From: Glandiceps talaboti
Taxonomy: Eukaryota > Hemichordata > Enteropneusta > Spengelidae
Assembly (NCBI RefSeq): GCF_964340395.1
Contig: NC_135559.1
Span: 8,243,759 to 8,307,758, forward strand
Direction of reading: 5' to 3'
Length of the DNA stretch: 64,000 bases
This document shows, in pieces, positions 44,279 through 56,371 of the stretch. The notes under the pieces are model-generated. The model was not told where the DNA came from and did not search any database. It saw only the letters and a program-made list of their open reading frames with translations. Both the position numbers and the translations under genes were made by a program. Within the stretch, counting starts at the first letter, position 1. Each line of letters begins with the position of its first letter.

Positions 44279-46055
44279 CCTCCCTCCCTCCCTCCCTCCC
44301 TCCCCAACAGCCCACTTTTACCTGTAAGCTAACCCATGGATTTAGTCCCATTATTTTACATTCATAGACAATCTTCTGCAGCTGCCATCCAGTAACATTA
44401 CTAGCACCCACATAGCGTACTTTACCACTTCGTACTAAGTCATCCATTGTACGTAATGTTTCCTCTATTGGGGTTGCAGAGTCCCATACATGTATCTGTG
44501 AACACAAAATAATGTGGAGAAGATCTTAGAGCAGGTTTAGAAAAAATCACAATGTCACTGATTTTACAATAACAATCCTACGAGTACATACCTGAGTGAA
44601 AATTATCGTTTATTGCTAAAATTTTGGGAAATTTAAGTGAAAGTCAAGAAAAAAAATCAATGGTAAGCAGACAAATCTTTAGACACATAGGTAACAAAGT
44701 TAAGTCATTTCTAAATCTAATATGGCCACCACATAGTATGGTAACTCTATAGGCAAATCCAAGATTTCATTGAAAACAAAATCATGGTGAACCTCAAAAT
44801 TTCTTGCATTATTTCTTGCTTTTCTATGGCAAATTTATATACAAATGTACTTCCAGATTTTGTTTTACGTCTTCTCGCTGACATGTTTTAAAGTCTAAAT
44901 TTGACTATAAAATCAGCAATGTTATTTGGGCATACCCAGAGGTACATGCACTTTCCCCAGAGCAAACAAGTATTAAAAAACTGAACCAGCATACACCATG
45001 CATGCCAAAATGGGAATTCAATCAAGTCCACCCCACTCACTACCACAAAGATTCACTGCTTATGCGTGCTATATACAACAAATGTTCATAACTTGGGGAG
45101 ATTTATTACCACAAATGTTCAACATTTCAGGACAGTAATTACCAAATACCAAATGATCATAACCCAAGGGCACTCACTATCACAAAGGTTCACCACTTGA
45201 GGGCACACTTTACTACAAAAAGTAATTGGCAAATACTTTACCTGATACAGATCAATGTAATCAGTTTGTAATCTTTTCAAACTTTGTTCCACACTCCATG
45301 AAATATGTTTTCTACTTAATCCTCTACGATTTGGATCATCAAAACCGTGAACAGGCAAAAAACACTTTGACGCAATCACTAAACTGTCTCGATTCTTTCT
45401 CCTGTGAACAAAACATACAAGGAAATAAATTAATAAATTCAGGTCGAAGGTCAAATTAACAAAATTGTCTTTAGAATTAGAGAAGTGCAGTATAAAAAAG
45501 GTGTACCAACAAAAGGCATGTCTATTTGGCACAAAGAGTTTTGATGACAAAAGCTTCATACAACTGAATCAGTTGATGGCTTCTTTGTATTGTAAAAAAC
45601 AGGCTACAATATTAAAGGGAATGTTATTCAAGGAATTAGAAACATTTTCATAAACTATGAATCCTGAGAATCTCTACCCTTCAGTGTAAACAATCTCTCA
45701 TGAATATTAAGTGTGCAATGTGAATATATTATTTCTGCAGACTCCCATGATGCAATGCCCCACAGAAAAGATATGCTATAAAGGCACAGGATCAACTTGA
45801 TGTTTTTCTGAAATCGCAAGTAATTGATACAGAAAATTATTGCTCGAGTTCTATGTGCACACTCTCTTGAATTACATAGCAAGATAAGTGATAATATTAT
45901 AACACAACATACTTATCTAGCCAAGTTCCTAGATATCGTTCAGCCGTTCCCTCATTGTATACATCTGCAGTATCAATGAAGTTACCTCCCAACTCCACAA
46001 ATCTATCCAACATTTTATGAGAGGAGGGTTCATCCAACTGACCAGGACGACCTCT
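42117..46055 (-). CDS. aldo-keto reductase copy B (YajO-like), first exon not found
   Basis: Exons 46055-45913, 45401-45242, 44495-44322, 43917-43820, 43267-43083, 42707-42568 and 42218-42117 are in phase and end at TAG. They match copy A in exon length and phase. Catalytic residues are kept: Asp and Tyr in [11 protein letters not shown], Lys in LVIASKCF, His in IHVWDSA. The body is intact through the C-terminal tail [11 protein letters not shown]. The expected first exon ([22 protein letters not shown]) is absent from 46056 to 49407, so this copy may use the first exon at 56624-56737 by long-range splicing, or may lack an N-terminus. Confidence 0.83.
44190..44305. repeat. (TC)n(TCCC)n microsatellite
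   Basis: CT dinucleotides then CCCT units. On the minus (coding) strand it starts about 16 bp downstream of the donor of AKR-B exon 4 as a GGGA/GA purine tract. Confidence 0.95.
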
Positions 46056-46989
46056 CTGGAAATTACAAAAACAGGGAAAGGATAAGCTGGGAATAGAGCA
46101 TCATCTTATTTCTATCAGTAAGTCTTTTTATTTCTTTACTTAGTGCAAGAGATGGGAAGATTGCGGCAAAAATAAGGAAATGCAAAAAGACAAGAAAACT
46201 TATTCTCTAATTGATATAAAGAAAAAAAGGAGAGGGTGGTCTTCAAAGTTTCAATAGCTGTATATATTGAAACATTTGTGGAAAGGGGGCTGTTACATTT
46301 TTTAAAAAACATATAATGTTGATATTTCAATATTAAATTGCCTGGTAGGAAAGTGTTGGACATATATCCTTTAAGTAAAACTCAGTTCAAATAAACATGA
46401 CAAAAGGTAAGTATCTTGTGATTTGTTTACGGCAGATATTTGACCTACTGAAACCCTATAACATGTGTAGACACACATAAACAGACATACAGATAGAGTC
46501 ATCATGTCACATGGTATAGACTGTGCCCTCTAAACCAATTTGACACACCATTGACACACACTAGTGATGCACCAAAATTTGGTGTCCCCCTATCTCTAAC
46601 TATGTGGTGACTCACAAGAAATGCCAGTTTTTATTATACTGACCAACAACAACATAATTTGCCTACCATTAGAGGGCACACTGCTGGTGAACCATAATGA
46701 CCCCTATTTGAATAGCATGGGGAACTTTTCATAATCTATTTCTGTAGGGCACTATTCATGCAGCACGGGAGTTGTACTGGTGATTTGCACTGACTATGGA
46801 AAGAACAAGAATGTGATGTGTTATATAACACTTATTGCCTGGTCCAATTTGGGCACTGTGATGTAGTAGACATTGTATTACCCTAGGCTAATGTTGTTAT
46901 GTAGTAAATATTGCCCCTCTCGAATAATTACTGCATAACAGTCTTCAAGGTAACATACATTTACTAGTGACCTCATAGCCAGGCAATCA

Positions 46990-47397
46990 GTGTATGTATA
47001 GGGAAAGGGAATGGACAATAATGTCATCATAGCCAGGCAATTAATAAGTGTATGTATTGGGAAAGGAAATGGACAATAATGCCATCATAGTCAGGCAATA
47101 AGTGTATGTATAGTGAAAGGGAATGGACAATAATGTCATCATAGCCAGGCAATAAGTGTATGTATTGGGAAAGGGAATGGACAATAATGCCATCATAGTC
47201 AGGCAATAAGTGTATGTATAGTGAAAGGGAATGGACAATAATGCCATCATAGCCAGGCAATAAGTGTATGTATAGTGAAAGGGAATTGACAATAATGCCA
47301 TCATAGCCAGACAATAAGTGTATGTATAGTGAAAGGGAATGGACAATAATGTCATCATAGCCAGGCAACAAGTGTATGTATTGGGAAAGGGAATGGA
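46990..47397. repeat. 54-bp tandem array, about 7.5 copies
   Basis: The unit GTGTATGTATAGTGAAAGGG-AATGGACAATAATGCCATCA-TAGCCAGGCAATAA repeats with small changes. The period of 54 is a multiple of three, so long frames stay open on the minus strand; these are artefacts. Confidence 0.93.
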
Positions 47398-47840
47398 CAA
47401 AAGATTGTTAATGACAATAATTATAAGTTATTTGCACTTTATTGCCTACATTGTATTGATAGAAAGTACATTTCACAAATTATCGAAAAAAACAACCTTT
47501 AGAGGTAATATTTATTGGATCAGAAAACATCAGTGCAGACCTTGACTTTCTGTGTTTTTACATATTTGAAGCTGACAGAATAATAATCCAACTTTCTTTA
47601 ATCTTGAACACAAACTAGTTTCAGAATAATTATGTTTCATTTACGTAAGCATGAAATGGAGGAAAATCAAAATGAAAGAAAGATGTATACATTGTTGCAA
47701 AGTCAAAATCAGAATTAAATCTATAATCCTTTTATCTATGACTAATGTCAACCAACAATGAAAGAGACACAAGCTGAGTTCATAAGCGTTTTTACTCATA
47801 CGAAAATACTTAAAGCTTAAAAAAAATTGTAGGGTTCCGG

Positions 47841-48442
47841 TTACACTGGGAACCTTGTACATCCGAGTGCTAGGATGTGGCCACATCCTAGTTCTAGGAA
47901 GAAGAGCACAGCTTTGTGCATCACAGCCCCATTACAGGGTATATTTTTCCACAGCCCTGGTACATGGTTGTGAAAAATAAGCCTGTTACATGGATGTGGT
48001 ATACCACCTCTGTGCCATGACTGTGTTGCACATCCCAGTACCACAGCTGTGTACTGCACACCAAGCACACAGTTGTGCACATACATGTAACATCTATGGT
48101 GGAATAATACCCTGTAGCAACCCTTTTGTTCATATCTCACTGGCATTGTTCACGTAGCTGGTACATGGCTGTGGGAAAAAGCATGTGTATGCAGATGTTA
48201 TAAAAATCTATGCTGCATTGCTATTTTTAACATCCATGTTACATTGATGTTGGCATACCAGTTACACATCTGTCAAATCTAGGTATGTTACATCTAGTGT
48301 GTTAACCAGAGCCGTTACAGGGATATTTCACACATAGCTGGTACAGCCCCCGTGGCTCCATTGAGCCACGGGTACAGCTATGTACACAACCCTGTCCTAA
48401 GTATGTGAATGTTACAGAGCTGTGCAAGGTTCCCTGTGTATA
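47841..48442. mobile_element. candidate foldback element with inverted ends
   Basis: The left end ACACTGGGAACCTTGTACA (from 47843) recurs inverted at the right end as TGTGCAAGGTTCCCTGTGTA (48421-48440). Between them lies a degenerate pattern of GTTACATG, ACAGCTGTGTAC and GGTACATGG. A perfect hairpin with 10-bp arms CCCGTGGCTC and a 4-nt loop lies at 48349-48372. No coding capacity. A non-autonomous transposon is the best guess. Confidence 0.45.
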
Positions 48443-49092
48443 TATAACTCCCATCAAACTAGCACTGCTCTAAATAATGTTAACATTGTTGCATGCCTTC
48501 TATGATATTACATTTGTCTTCTGGTATTGTTAGAAGAGTTTATCATATTGTAGGAATTTCCTCAACATTTTCCATACATAAAATAAATTATGTCATCAAA
48601 TCTTTTATTAGCTAAATCTTAATAGCAGATTTGAATTCTGTCAATTGCTGGGGTCCACATTTATAGGTGTTTGTCACCTATGTGGACTGCCTGACTATTT
48701 CTCAAAATTAAATAGATAAAAAATTAAAAAAAATTGCAAGTGATTGTTAAATATGCTTTAGTAAGCAGAATACTGCAAGTACCTTTCAAGTGTGCAGGAA
48801 AAATTATGCCCCCAAAACACACAAACCCAGCTTGTGCCTCTTTAAGAGGTAAAATTCCTTTTTCTATAAGTTTCCAGTATATGTTCTGGTTTCCTTTGAA
48901 AAAATACTCAAGGTACAGTTATTGTAAGTGGAACAGTGTTGTGATTGGCAAGATTTAAATGTAGCGAAAGAGATATTGTCTTCTTATTCAGCCAATCACT
49001 GTCTTTTTGGTGGTCACATGACTTTAATTTAATCATTAACAGTAATGATTCTGATTCAGATCAACAAAGTCTTCAGCCATATGACTCGAATC

Positions 49093-49356
49093 TAACCAAT
49101 CGGTCTGCTGTTGGTCATGTGACAAGAATTCAACCAATCACTCTTGATAGTCATGTGACAAGATTTCAACCAATCACTGTTGTTGGTCATGTGACAAGAA
49201 TTTAACCAATCAATTTTGATGGTCATGTGACAAGAATTTAACCAATCACTGTTGTTGGTCATGTGAAAAGAATTCAACCAATCAATATTGATGGTCATGT
49301 GACAAGAATTTAACCAATCACTGTTGTTGGTCATGTGACACATATTTAGCCAATCA
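49093..49356. repeat. 36-bp tandem array carrying CCAAT and GTCATGTGAC motifs
   Basis: About eight units of about 36 bp. Each has CCAATCA and most have the E-box/M-box core GTCATGTGAC (six exact, one variant). It lies just past the stop codon of AKR-C (49408) and upstream of AKR-B on the minus strand. A regulatory role is possible but unproven. Confidence 0.88.
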
Positions 49357-50227
49357 CTGTAAGGCACAAACTGAACCAAACATAGTTTATGTTGGTTAGG
49401 TTCTTATTCATTTACAGGAAGTGGCTCTGTATCTGTCCAAATTTGCAAAATCCACCATAAAATAAGGGTACGGAATTTCTACTGCACTTGCTTTACAAAG
49501 TTCTTCCATCTGTAGAAATGAAAAAAAAAAGATTTTTTTCTAAATAGATGTAACTTGAAATTGGAGCACATTTGTCAAGACAAAGAAAGTGTGGTCACTA
49601 CCCCCCCCCCCCCATTATGATGTCATTTCCTGTATTTTTTTCCCAGAAACCCTTGCAGACCTCAGACTAATGAAGTATATTAAACAGGGATATCACAACA
49701 CGCTGATTACCTGCTGATCAGTTAGTTCCCAGCCATTTCCTGCACCCATATTCTCATCTAGTTGTTGTAAAGTCTTTGCTCCAATAATGACTGATGGCAC
49801 TGTATCTTGCTGCAGTAACCACCGGAGAGCAACTTGAGCCATTGTTTTACCTGATCAAAAATAATGCAAATAACTTGGTAAATCAAGTAAAGATTTGCTT
49901 AAGGGCATCCATACTAAATTCTATGTTTCTTATCGTAACATCTTAAAATGAAGGGTTGGTTGGTCAGTTGGTTAAATAACTTTCTAAAAAGGTAAAAAAA
50001 TTAAGAGTATTTGTTTACATGTTGGTGGTAGTTTCAGTTCATATTCATACTTTAACAGTCTGAATGACTTAGAAATGACAATCAAACTCAGAAAACTATG
50101 AACAATTTCTTTTACGTAAAGTTTGACAATTCAGAAATAAATCATGATTGTCACTAAAATATGCACTCATTGGGTTGCAATAGTACAGTCAGTGATATCG
50201 TCATTTGTTTTTAAAATGTAGTAGTAG

Positions 50228-50510
50228 TAGAGGGGGTAAATTTTTTTTATAATAATAATAAGAATAATAATCTTTATTTATACTGGATAGTTCTTTAAGC
50301 ATTTAAACACTTGTCTCCCAAGAAGTCCAGTGAGGGCTATCTCTCATGGGTTCAGTGTTAATGCAGGAGGAAACCGGAGTACACGGGGAAAACCTGCGTT
50401 GTTCAGTAGAGTCAAACTGAACGACACTCTTCTTACCCCGCCCGCAGTGGTAAGAGGCAAGTGGTTTAACCACTTGGCCACCGACAACCCTTTATTATTT
50501 GACCAAATTG
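50228..50510. repeat. probable dispersed repeat (SINE/LINE tail-like)
   Basis: An AATAATAATAAG run is followed by a moderately GC-rich segment with GGAGGAAACCGGAGTACACG, CCCGCAGTGGTAAGAGGCAA and the near-palindrome CAAGTGGTTTAACCACTTGG. Segments of this kind recur widely in marine invertebrate genomes. Family not certain. Confidence 0.5.
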
Positions 50511-50631
50511 AAGACTATGTCAGGACATCAGAATTACGTACAGATGCCCTAATTCAAAGACTGCAATGAGATGCAATGCAAAACCTTGGATTTTAAATTA
50601 CTACAAGGTCAAAGATGTTAGAATTATTTTC

Positions 50632-50770
50632 CCAATGTGGATGGCTTAGGACGAACAATTTCCATATATGGTCATTGATATTAGATTGGCTTTCCCAATG
50701 TGGCATGCTTAGAACAATGAATTTCCATATATGGTTAGAGAATAGGATGAATTTCCAAATATGGAAAACC
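50632..50770. repeat. short CArG-box repeat (2-3 units)
   Basis: Diverged relatives of the array at 51740-52315, with three perfect CC(A/T)6GG boxes at 50662, 50725 and 50755. Lies in the AKR-C intron after exon 6. Confidence 0.8.
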
Positions 50771-51739
50771 TCATGCCAACACTTTTCATGTATGACTTTA
50801 GTGTATATTGCATGGATGGCAAAATGATGCCTGTGGTTTTTAGAATGATGATAATTATTTGATACCTACCGTGTTCTTCAGCTATTTTCTCCATGATGTC
50901 AAGTATTTCATGTACTTCTTGATTATCAGCAAATTTAGAGTAGCTTGGGTGACTTTGTTTTTCTAATTTTTTCCTGTCACCTTCTACAAATGCTATTCTT
51001 GAGCCTTGCGGAGGTTCTACTCCTTTTCTTGCTTTGCCTGTCAACCAACCACTAAATACATAGGTAAAAGCATAAAACATATTTGAAATCAATTAAGGTA
51101 CATAGACTTCAAAGCTGATTTAGTCTACCAAGTTTTGTAAATGCCACAACCTAAAAGAAATTTCATTCTTGTCTACCTAAATTTCATCTCATTCTGTTCT
51201 ACCTGACTTGTGTCTCTTTTTCTGTTGTTGTCCATCACCCAGTTTCCTTTTGTTTAATATATAATTCATTTTTTGTAAGCTGCTGTTCAATTCATTTTAC
51301 AATCTAGTCAAGTGTGCACAATTTTACAAGTTCGAATTCTTTTCATACATCATTACCATGAAAACAAGTGCGGTGACACCCACCCTGTTTTCAGCTCAAT
51401 CCTATAAATTATGTTTATATATATTCATGTAAAGTTTCAGAAAATAAGCATGACTTTCAAAGAAATCATACATTGTCAAACTTACACCAAAGTTTTGATA
51501 TTACTTTGTCTTCAGAATTGTTGTTCTACTTACCCCTTCAATGGACTCCATGGCAACAGTCCAAGTCCCTCATTCCTACAAACATCAACTAACTCAAACT
51601 CTGTGGTACGACACAGCAAACTGTATTGGGCCTGTGAAAATTAATAAATAATACAACTTTAATCATATAGTAATACTCATTGACATAAACAACCATTACA
51701 TGAAATTCAGGAATTTGCTTAAAACCAAGAGTTTCCATA

Positions 51740-52315
51740 TACAGTATAGTCAAAGATGTTAGAATAACTATTCAAATATGGAAAAGAACCAAAAATGTCC
51801 ATATGTGGTCATTGATATTAGAATGACTTTCCAAATATGGTGGGCTTCAAGTTGGAACCAAAAATGTCCATATATGGTCAGAGATATTCAAATGACTTGC
51901 CAAATATGGAGGGCCTCAAGTTTGATCCAAAAAAGTCCATATATGGTCATAGATATTAGAATGACTTTCCAAATATGGTGGGCTTGGAACCAAGAATTTC
52001 CATATATGGTCATAGATATTAGAATGACTTTCCAAATGTGGCGGGCTTAGAACCAAGAATTTCCATATATGGTCATAGATATTAGAATGACTTTCCAAAT
52101 GTGGCGGGCTTAGAACCAATAATTTACATATATGGTCATTAATGTTAGATTGACTTTCCCATGTGGAAGGCTTAGAACCAATAATTTCCACATATGGTTA
52201 GAGATGTCAGAGTGACTTTCCAAATATGGAAAACCTAGCACCTACAATTTTCATGTATGGCTTTAGACGTTAGAGTGAATTTCTAAATATGGGTATCCTA
52301 GCATATATGGTCATT
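51740..52315. repeat. intronic minisatellite with alternating CArG boxes
   Basis: Units of about 63-69 bp carry CCATATATGG and CCAAATATGG in alternation. Perfect CC(A/T)6GG sites begin at 51831, 51868, 51900, 51937, 51969, 52000, 52063 and 52220, mostly 31-37 bp apart. Other units have one-base variants. CArG boxes are the binding site of SRF/MADS-box factors. The array fills the AKR-C intron after exon 4 and starts about 30 bp from that donor. Confidence 0.9.
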
Positions 52316-53264
52316 ACTGTCTTGAAATTACATTACCATTTACCTGTAAACTAACCCACGGATTCAAACCAATCCTTTTACATTCACAGACTATCTTCTG
52401 AAGCTGCCATCCAGTGACATTACTAGCACCTACATAGCGCACTTTTCCATTGTATGTAATGTTTCCTCTATTGGGGTTGCAGAGTCCCATGCATGGATCT
52501 GTCATTAACAACAATCACAAAGGTGCTAATTAAGTAAGTAATCATTATTTCTGAAGCTGTGACATATGTTGTATTATATCTCATGCAAGCCAAGTTGAAT
52601 GCATTCAAGCAAAAAATGCGCGATTTATAACCTGGTTGTTCTAGTTCATGACAACACACACATCTATGTCATCAGTTCTGCTGCACTCAAAATATAAGTC
52701 AAAACAATGCCATTACTCTTTCCAAGTTTTCATAAATTATGCTTGCACATGTTACTAAAGAATATTCCTCACTATTTTTCTTCAATTAGTTGGAAAATAC
52801 TCATGAACAAAACAATACAATTTTATATGTTGCAACAAAATGAACATAATTCTATTGTTATGGTGCAAAATTCCCATTGTACAAATCTCAAATTATAGTA
52901 TTCGCATTTTTCCAGTAGGAACATGAAATTGTACAACTACTACGTCTTCTTGTATTTGATTAGAATAGTTATTATTAATTTGCATATTATTGATGAACTC
53001 ACCTGGTACAAATCAGTATAATCTGTCTGCAACCTCTTCAAACTCTGTTCTACAGTCCATAATATATGTTTACGACTTAAACCTGTACCATTAGGATCAC
53101 CAGGTTTAGTGTTCATACGAAATTTTGTGGCAATCACCATATCATCTCTATTTTGCCTTCTGTAAAGAAAGGAGTTACACAAAGGATGATCTCACTGTAC
53201 CTACATGTATATCTCACTTACAATTTGTCAAATGTGTGTGTTGTCGGGTAAAAAGTAGTGTTAT

Positions 53265-53670
53265 AGTATACAACACTGGTAACCGAGCCTTCAGTTTACT
53301 AAGATAAACACAAACTAAAATTATTGTTCTTCAATATGGTAGATTACACAAGTGGGTGATAGTGGTTCCTCTCTTGTGTGATTGTTATCACCCTGTGATC
53401 AACATAGTGTAGACATTGGAAGTCCCAAAACAACACTGCAAGTTTATGGAACTCTAAATAAACTAGTTTCCAAAGACGCCTCCCTACTGCAACTATAATT
53501 AAACCAACATCCATTCAATTATTGTTTTATTCAATTATTCTTATCATTGTTGTATCAACACGTTGCGACAATACTTTTAGTTTGTGTCTATCTTAGCATG
53601 GAAGTAATTTCTCCCCTTATACCTCCATGATCTTAGTAAACCGAAGGTTCAATACCAGAGCAATAAGACA
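53265..53670. mobile_element. candidate inverted-repeat element
   Basis: CTGGTAACCGAGCCTTCAGT-TTACTAAGAT-AAACACAAACTAAAAT-TATTGT on the left reappears inverted, with an internal insertion, around 53565-53665. About 400 bp, no coding capacity. Degenerate foldback or MITE; uncertain. Confidence 0.4.
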
Positions 53671-55754
53671 TGCCAAACCATAGACACTGTCTATGGCTGA
53701 ACTAACCTCTCAGCCTATACCATTCTCAAAACAAGCAAATGAGCTATGTACGTGATTCCAATATAAAGAAGTAAATAGTAAGGTCATAGCTAATTGTGTA
53801 GATATGTTTAAATTGTTCCTGGTTCTAAGAATTAAATTAGATTTTGAAATATCGCTACTTAACTTTGGAACAGTAAATTTGAAAGACTTGCTACATATTT
53901 TCAAATCTCCAATCCCTAAATCATGTTATTATTCTGCTCTTGAAACTTCTGGAATATTATGTGATTTGTCGGAGAAGTCATAAACAGGAACAAGACTATA
54001 GGAATTAGGGACTGTCACTTAAAAGTTCAGTTGTCGACCAAATATGCAGGTCTCAAATTCTTGTATCACAAAATATGTTGTGATAGTACATAGGGATCAC
54101 ATACAAGTTCTTACCAATCTGACCAGCACACATTACAGAATCAAGCCATTAGCTAAGGAAGTGGGGTTTCTTATCTTTCTTATCACTGAATAATGTTTGT
54201 TGGCAATATTTACAAATGTGATAAAGCACTATTACATAACACATCAGGCAAAGCTAAGCTCAATATAAGTGTGAAGCCCCTAATGTCATATCAGTTGATA
54301 TCAGTTTTACTGACCCATTATCAGTGACATTGCAAATAACTTTAGAGATGCAAACAATTTTTATGACACCCGACTTGCTGGCTCACCAAGTCGAGAAAGT
54401 AGCACTTGAACTGCTAATGCAAAGAATCCGTCATGATCAAATTTGACATATTTGCATATCTCCATCGCTCACTTGGGGCAAAAGACCTCCATAAATCAAG
54501 CAAATTTCTGCTAAGAAACAAATTTTTGTTTGAGAATCACTTAAAATCATTGTCTATATCTTTGCATTTTGAAGCCTTCAGGTATACGTGTGTGAATCCG
54601 AAGACTAAGTTTTAATATCTTACCGGTCAAGCCATGATCCAATGTATTTCTCAGCTGTTCCTTCTTGATAGAAGTCAGCAGTGTCAATAAAATTACCCCC
54701 TAACTCTACAAATCTATCCAACATCTGATGAGAGGCTACTTCATCTGTCTGACCTGGTCGGCCTACCTGTAAAAAAAAATGTGGATTGTCATACTTTTAT
54801 TGAACATTAAACATTTAAACTAACATTAAATGACCAGTGAATATTTAACACATTGCCTGGCTTTAAGGGAATCTTTAGACAATTAGTTAATTACCCCAAT
54901 AGGTTTCCCAAAGGTGAAAGCAGAGTGAAAAAGTTGCTGCATAACTCACATGTGGTTATATGAAGCCTCACATGCTTGATATGGCTAAATAAAATGTGTT
55001 TTATAACACATCACTTTCTAATTAATTTGATACAACTGAGAGAGGTTCTGTCAAGTTTCCTGTGAAGAGATCATTAATGACTGAATGAGTAAGTTAGCTT
55101 CTTCTCCACATCCGCTCCTTTGGCAAACAAAATTCCTTGTTTTCTTTTCGTTTACATCCTTGCTATCAACATTTTTGTGATGTTCTTCTTCTGTGACATG
55201 AACGTAAAATCTTGTCATTTTATGAGACAACTTCAAGCCACTTTCAGTAGACTTCAGACTGTTGTACCATAACATAGTGTGGATTCCTGTGCTAGTGCCC
55301 TAGCATGAATAGAATTAACAGTGCCTGTTGTGTGCAAATTAGATCATTACCGGTATGCAAAACTAGTCCATACCATGTGATATGATCTCAACCAATCACA
55401 GAAGGGTGCAAGACAGTGATGTGTTATACAAGACCAGACTAAATTCTATGACAAAGAATTCTTCTTCAATACAGTTTAACTCACCTGATTTCAATAATAA
55501 AATCAATAGTTTCTTCACTGCACAAAAATCAGCCAATTGTCAGTTAAATGAAAACTAGATGAAACAATGAGGGCGCTGTTCACACAAGAAAGGGGAATGA
55601 CATCATTTTGTATCCTGTGATTACCCAGACTCATCGTTGGTGGCACTCTCTCCTTCCTGTTGTCACTTTGTAAACAAATGTACTAGTAGGTCAAACTTCA
55701 AAGTGGCTGTATAGATGGTTTGACATGCATGATTTCTTATCTCAGGTAAGTTTG

Positions 55755-55965
55755 AACACATTTCTCCAGTAATTCTCATCAGTCTGCATTGGTTACCAGT
55801 TCTTTTCAGGATTGATTACAAAATTTTACTGCTAACATAAAATGCTCTCCATTTGTGATCTTCTCCAGCCATATACACATCGAATCACTCTCTACGTTCT
55901 ACAAACAAGAATTTGCTTACAACAACAAATTACAGACAAATCACCTATGGACTATGGAGTGGAAA
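55755..55965 (+). mobile_element. LINE remnant: C-terminal end of a reverse-transcriptase ORF
   Basis: Translation gives HISPVILISLHWLPVLFRID and YKILLLT, then after breaks SNHSLRSTNKNLL and ITYGLWS. This is the conserved tail of Jockey/CR1/L2-type LINE ORF2 proteins (LxWLPVxxRIxYKILLLTxKALH...SRSLRSxxxxLL). In-frame stops follow LLLT and LHL, so it is dead. About 200 bp survive. Confidence 0.7.
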
Positions 55966-56298
55966 CACCCTCAGTTACTGTTGATGGTAGCCACCGTAGT
56001 TGACATGCAAGTACTCTCGACAAGGAGACAACGCCTGCCTGGATTGCCAGGGAAATCACCAGTCTACTAGTACTCCGGGTACTACGAAGGCTATTGTGAC
56101 ACTTGTCAATATCGTTCTATACGGTATACCGTATACGCTAAACTTTCGCGCCATGCAAGCGCGTCACCGTGCCTGAACTGTTTCAAAAGCGGAACTCTCA
56201 GCAAAAATGTAGAAAAATGAACCGATTGTACAATACACGATTTGTATTCAAGCTAGCGAGTTATAAATGTAAGCCTAGGGTTGAGTTAGGATAGGACG

Positions 56299-56301
<3 letters not shown>

Positions 56302-56370
<69 letters not shown>
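56302..56370. repeat. (GT)n microsatellite
   Basis: Perfect GT dinucleotide tract of about 69 bp in the first intron of AKR-C. Confidence 0.95.

Positions 56371-56371
<1 letters not shown>

Larger units (their letters stand above)
46056..49407. other. region between AKR copies B and C, no exon seen
   Basis: Contains a 54-bp tandem array (46990-47397), a foldback-like element (47841-48442) and the CCAAT/E-box array (49093-49356), listed separately. I searched the minus strand for a first exon of copy B and found none. Confidence 0.6.

Noticed and set aside
47027-47400. Two overlapping 114-119 codon ORFs
   Set aside because: Both arise because the 54-bp repeat period is divisible by three; no start context, splice signals or family resemblance.
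49092-49379. 95-codon ORF with repeated DWLNSCHM
   Set aside because: Frame through the 36-bp CCAAT/E-box array; regulatory-motif repeat rather than protein.
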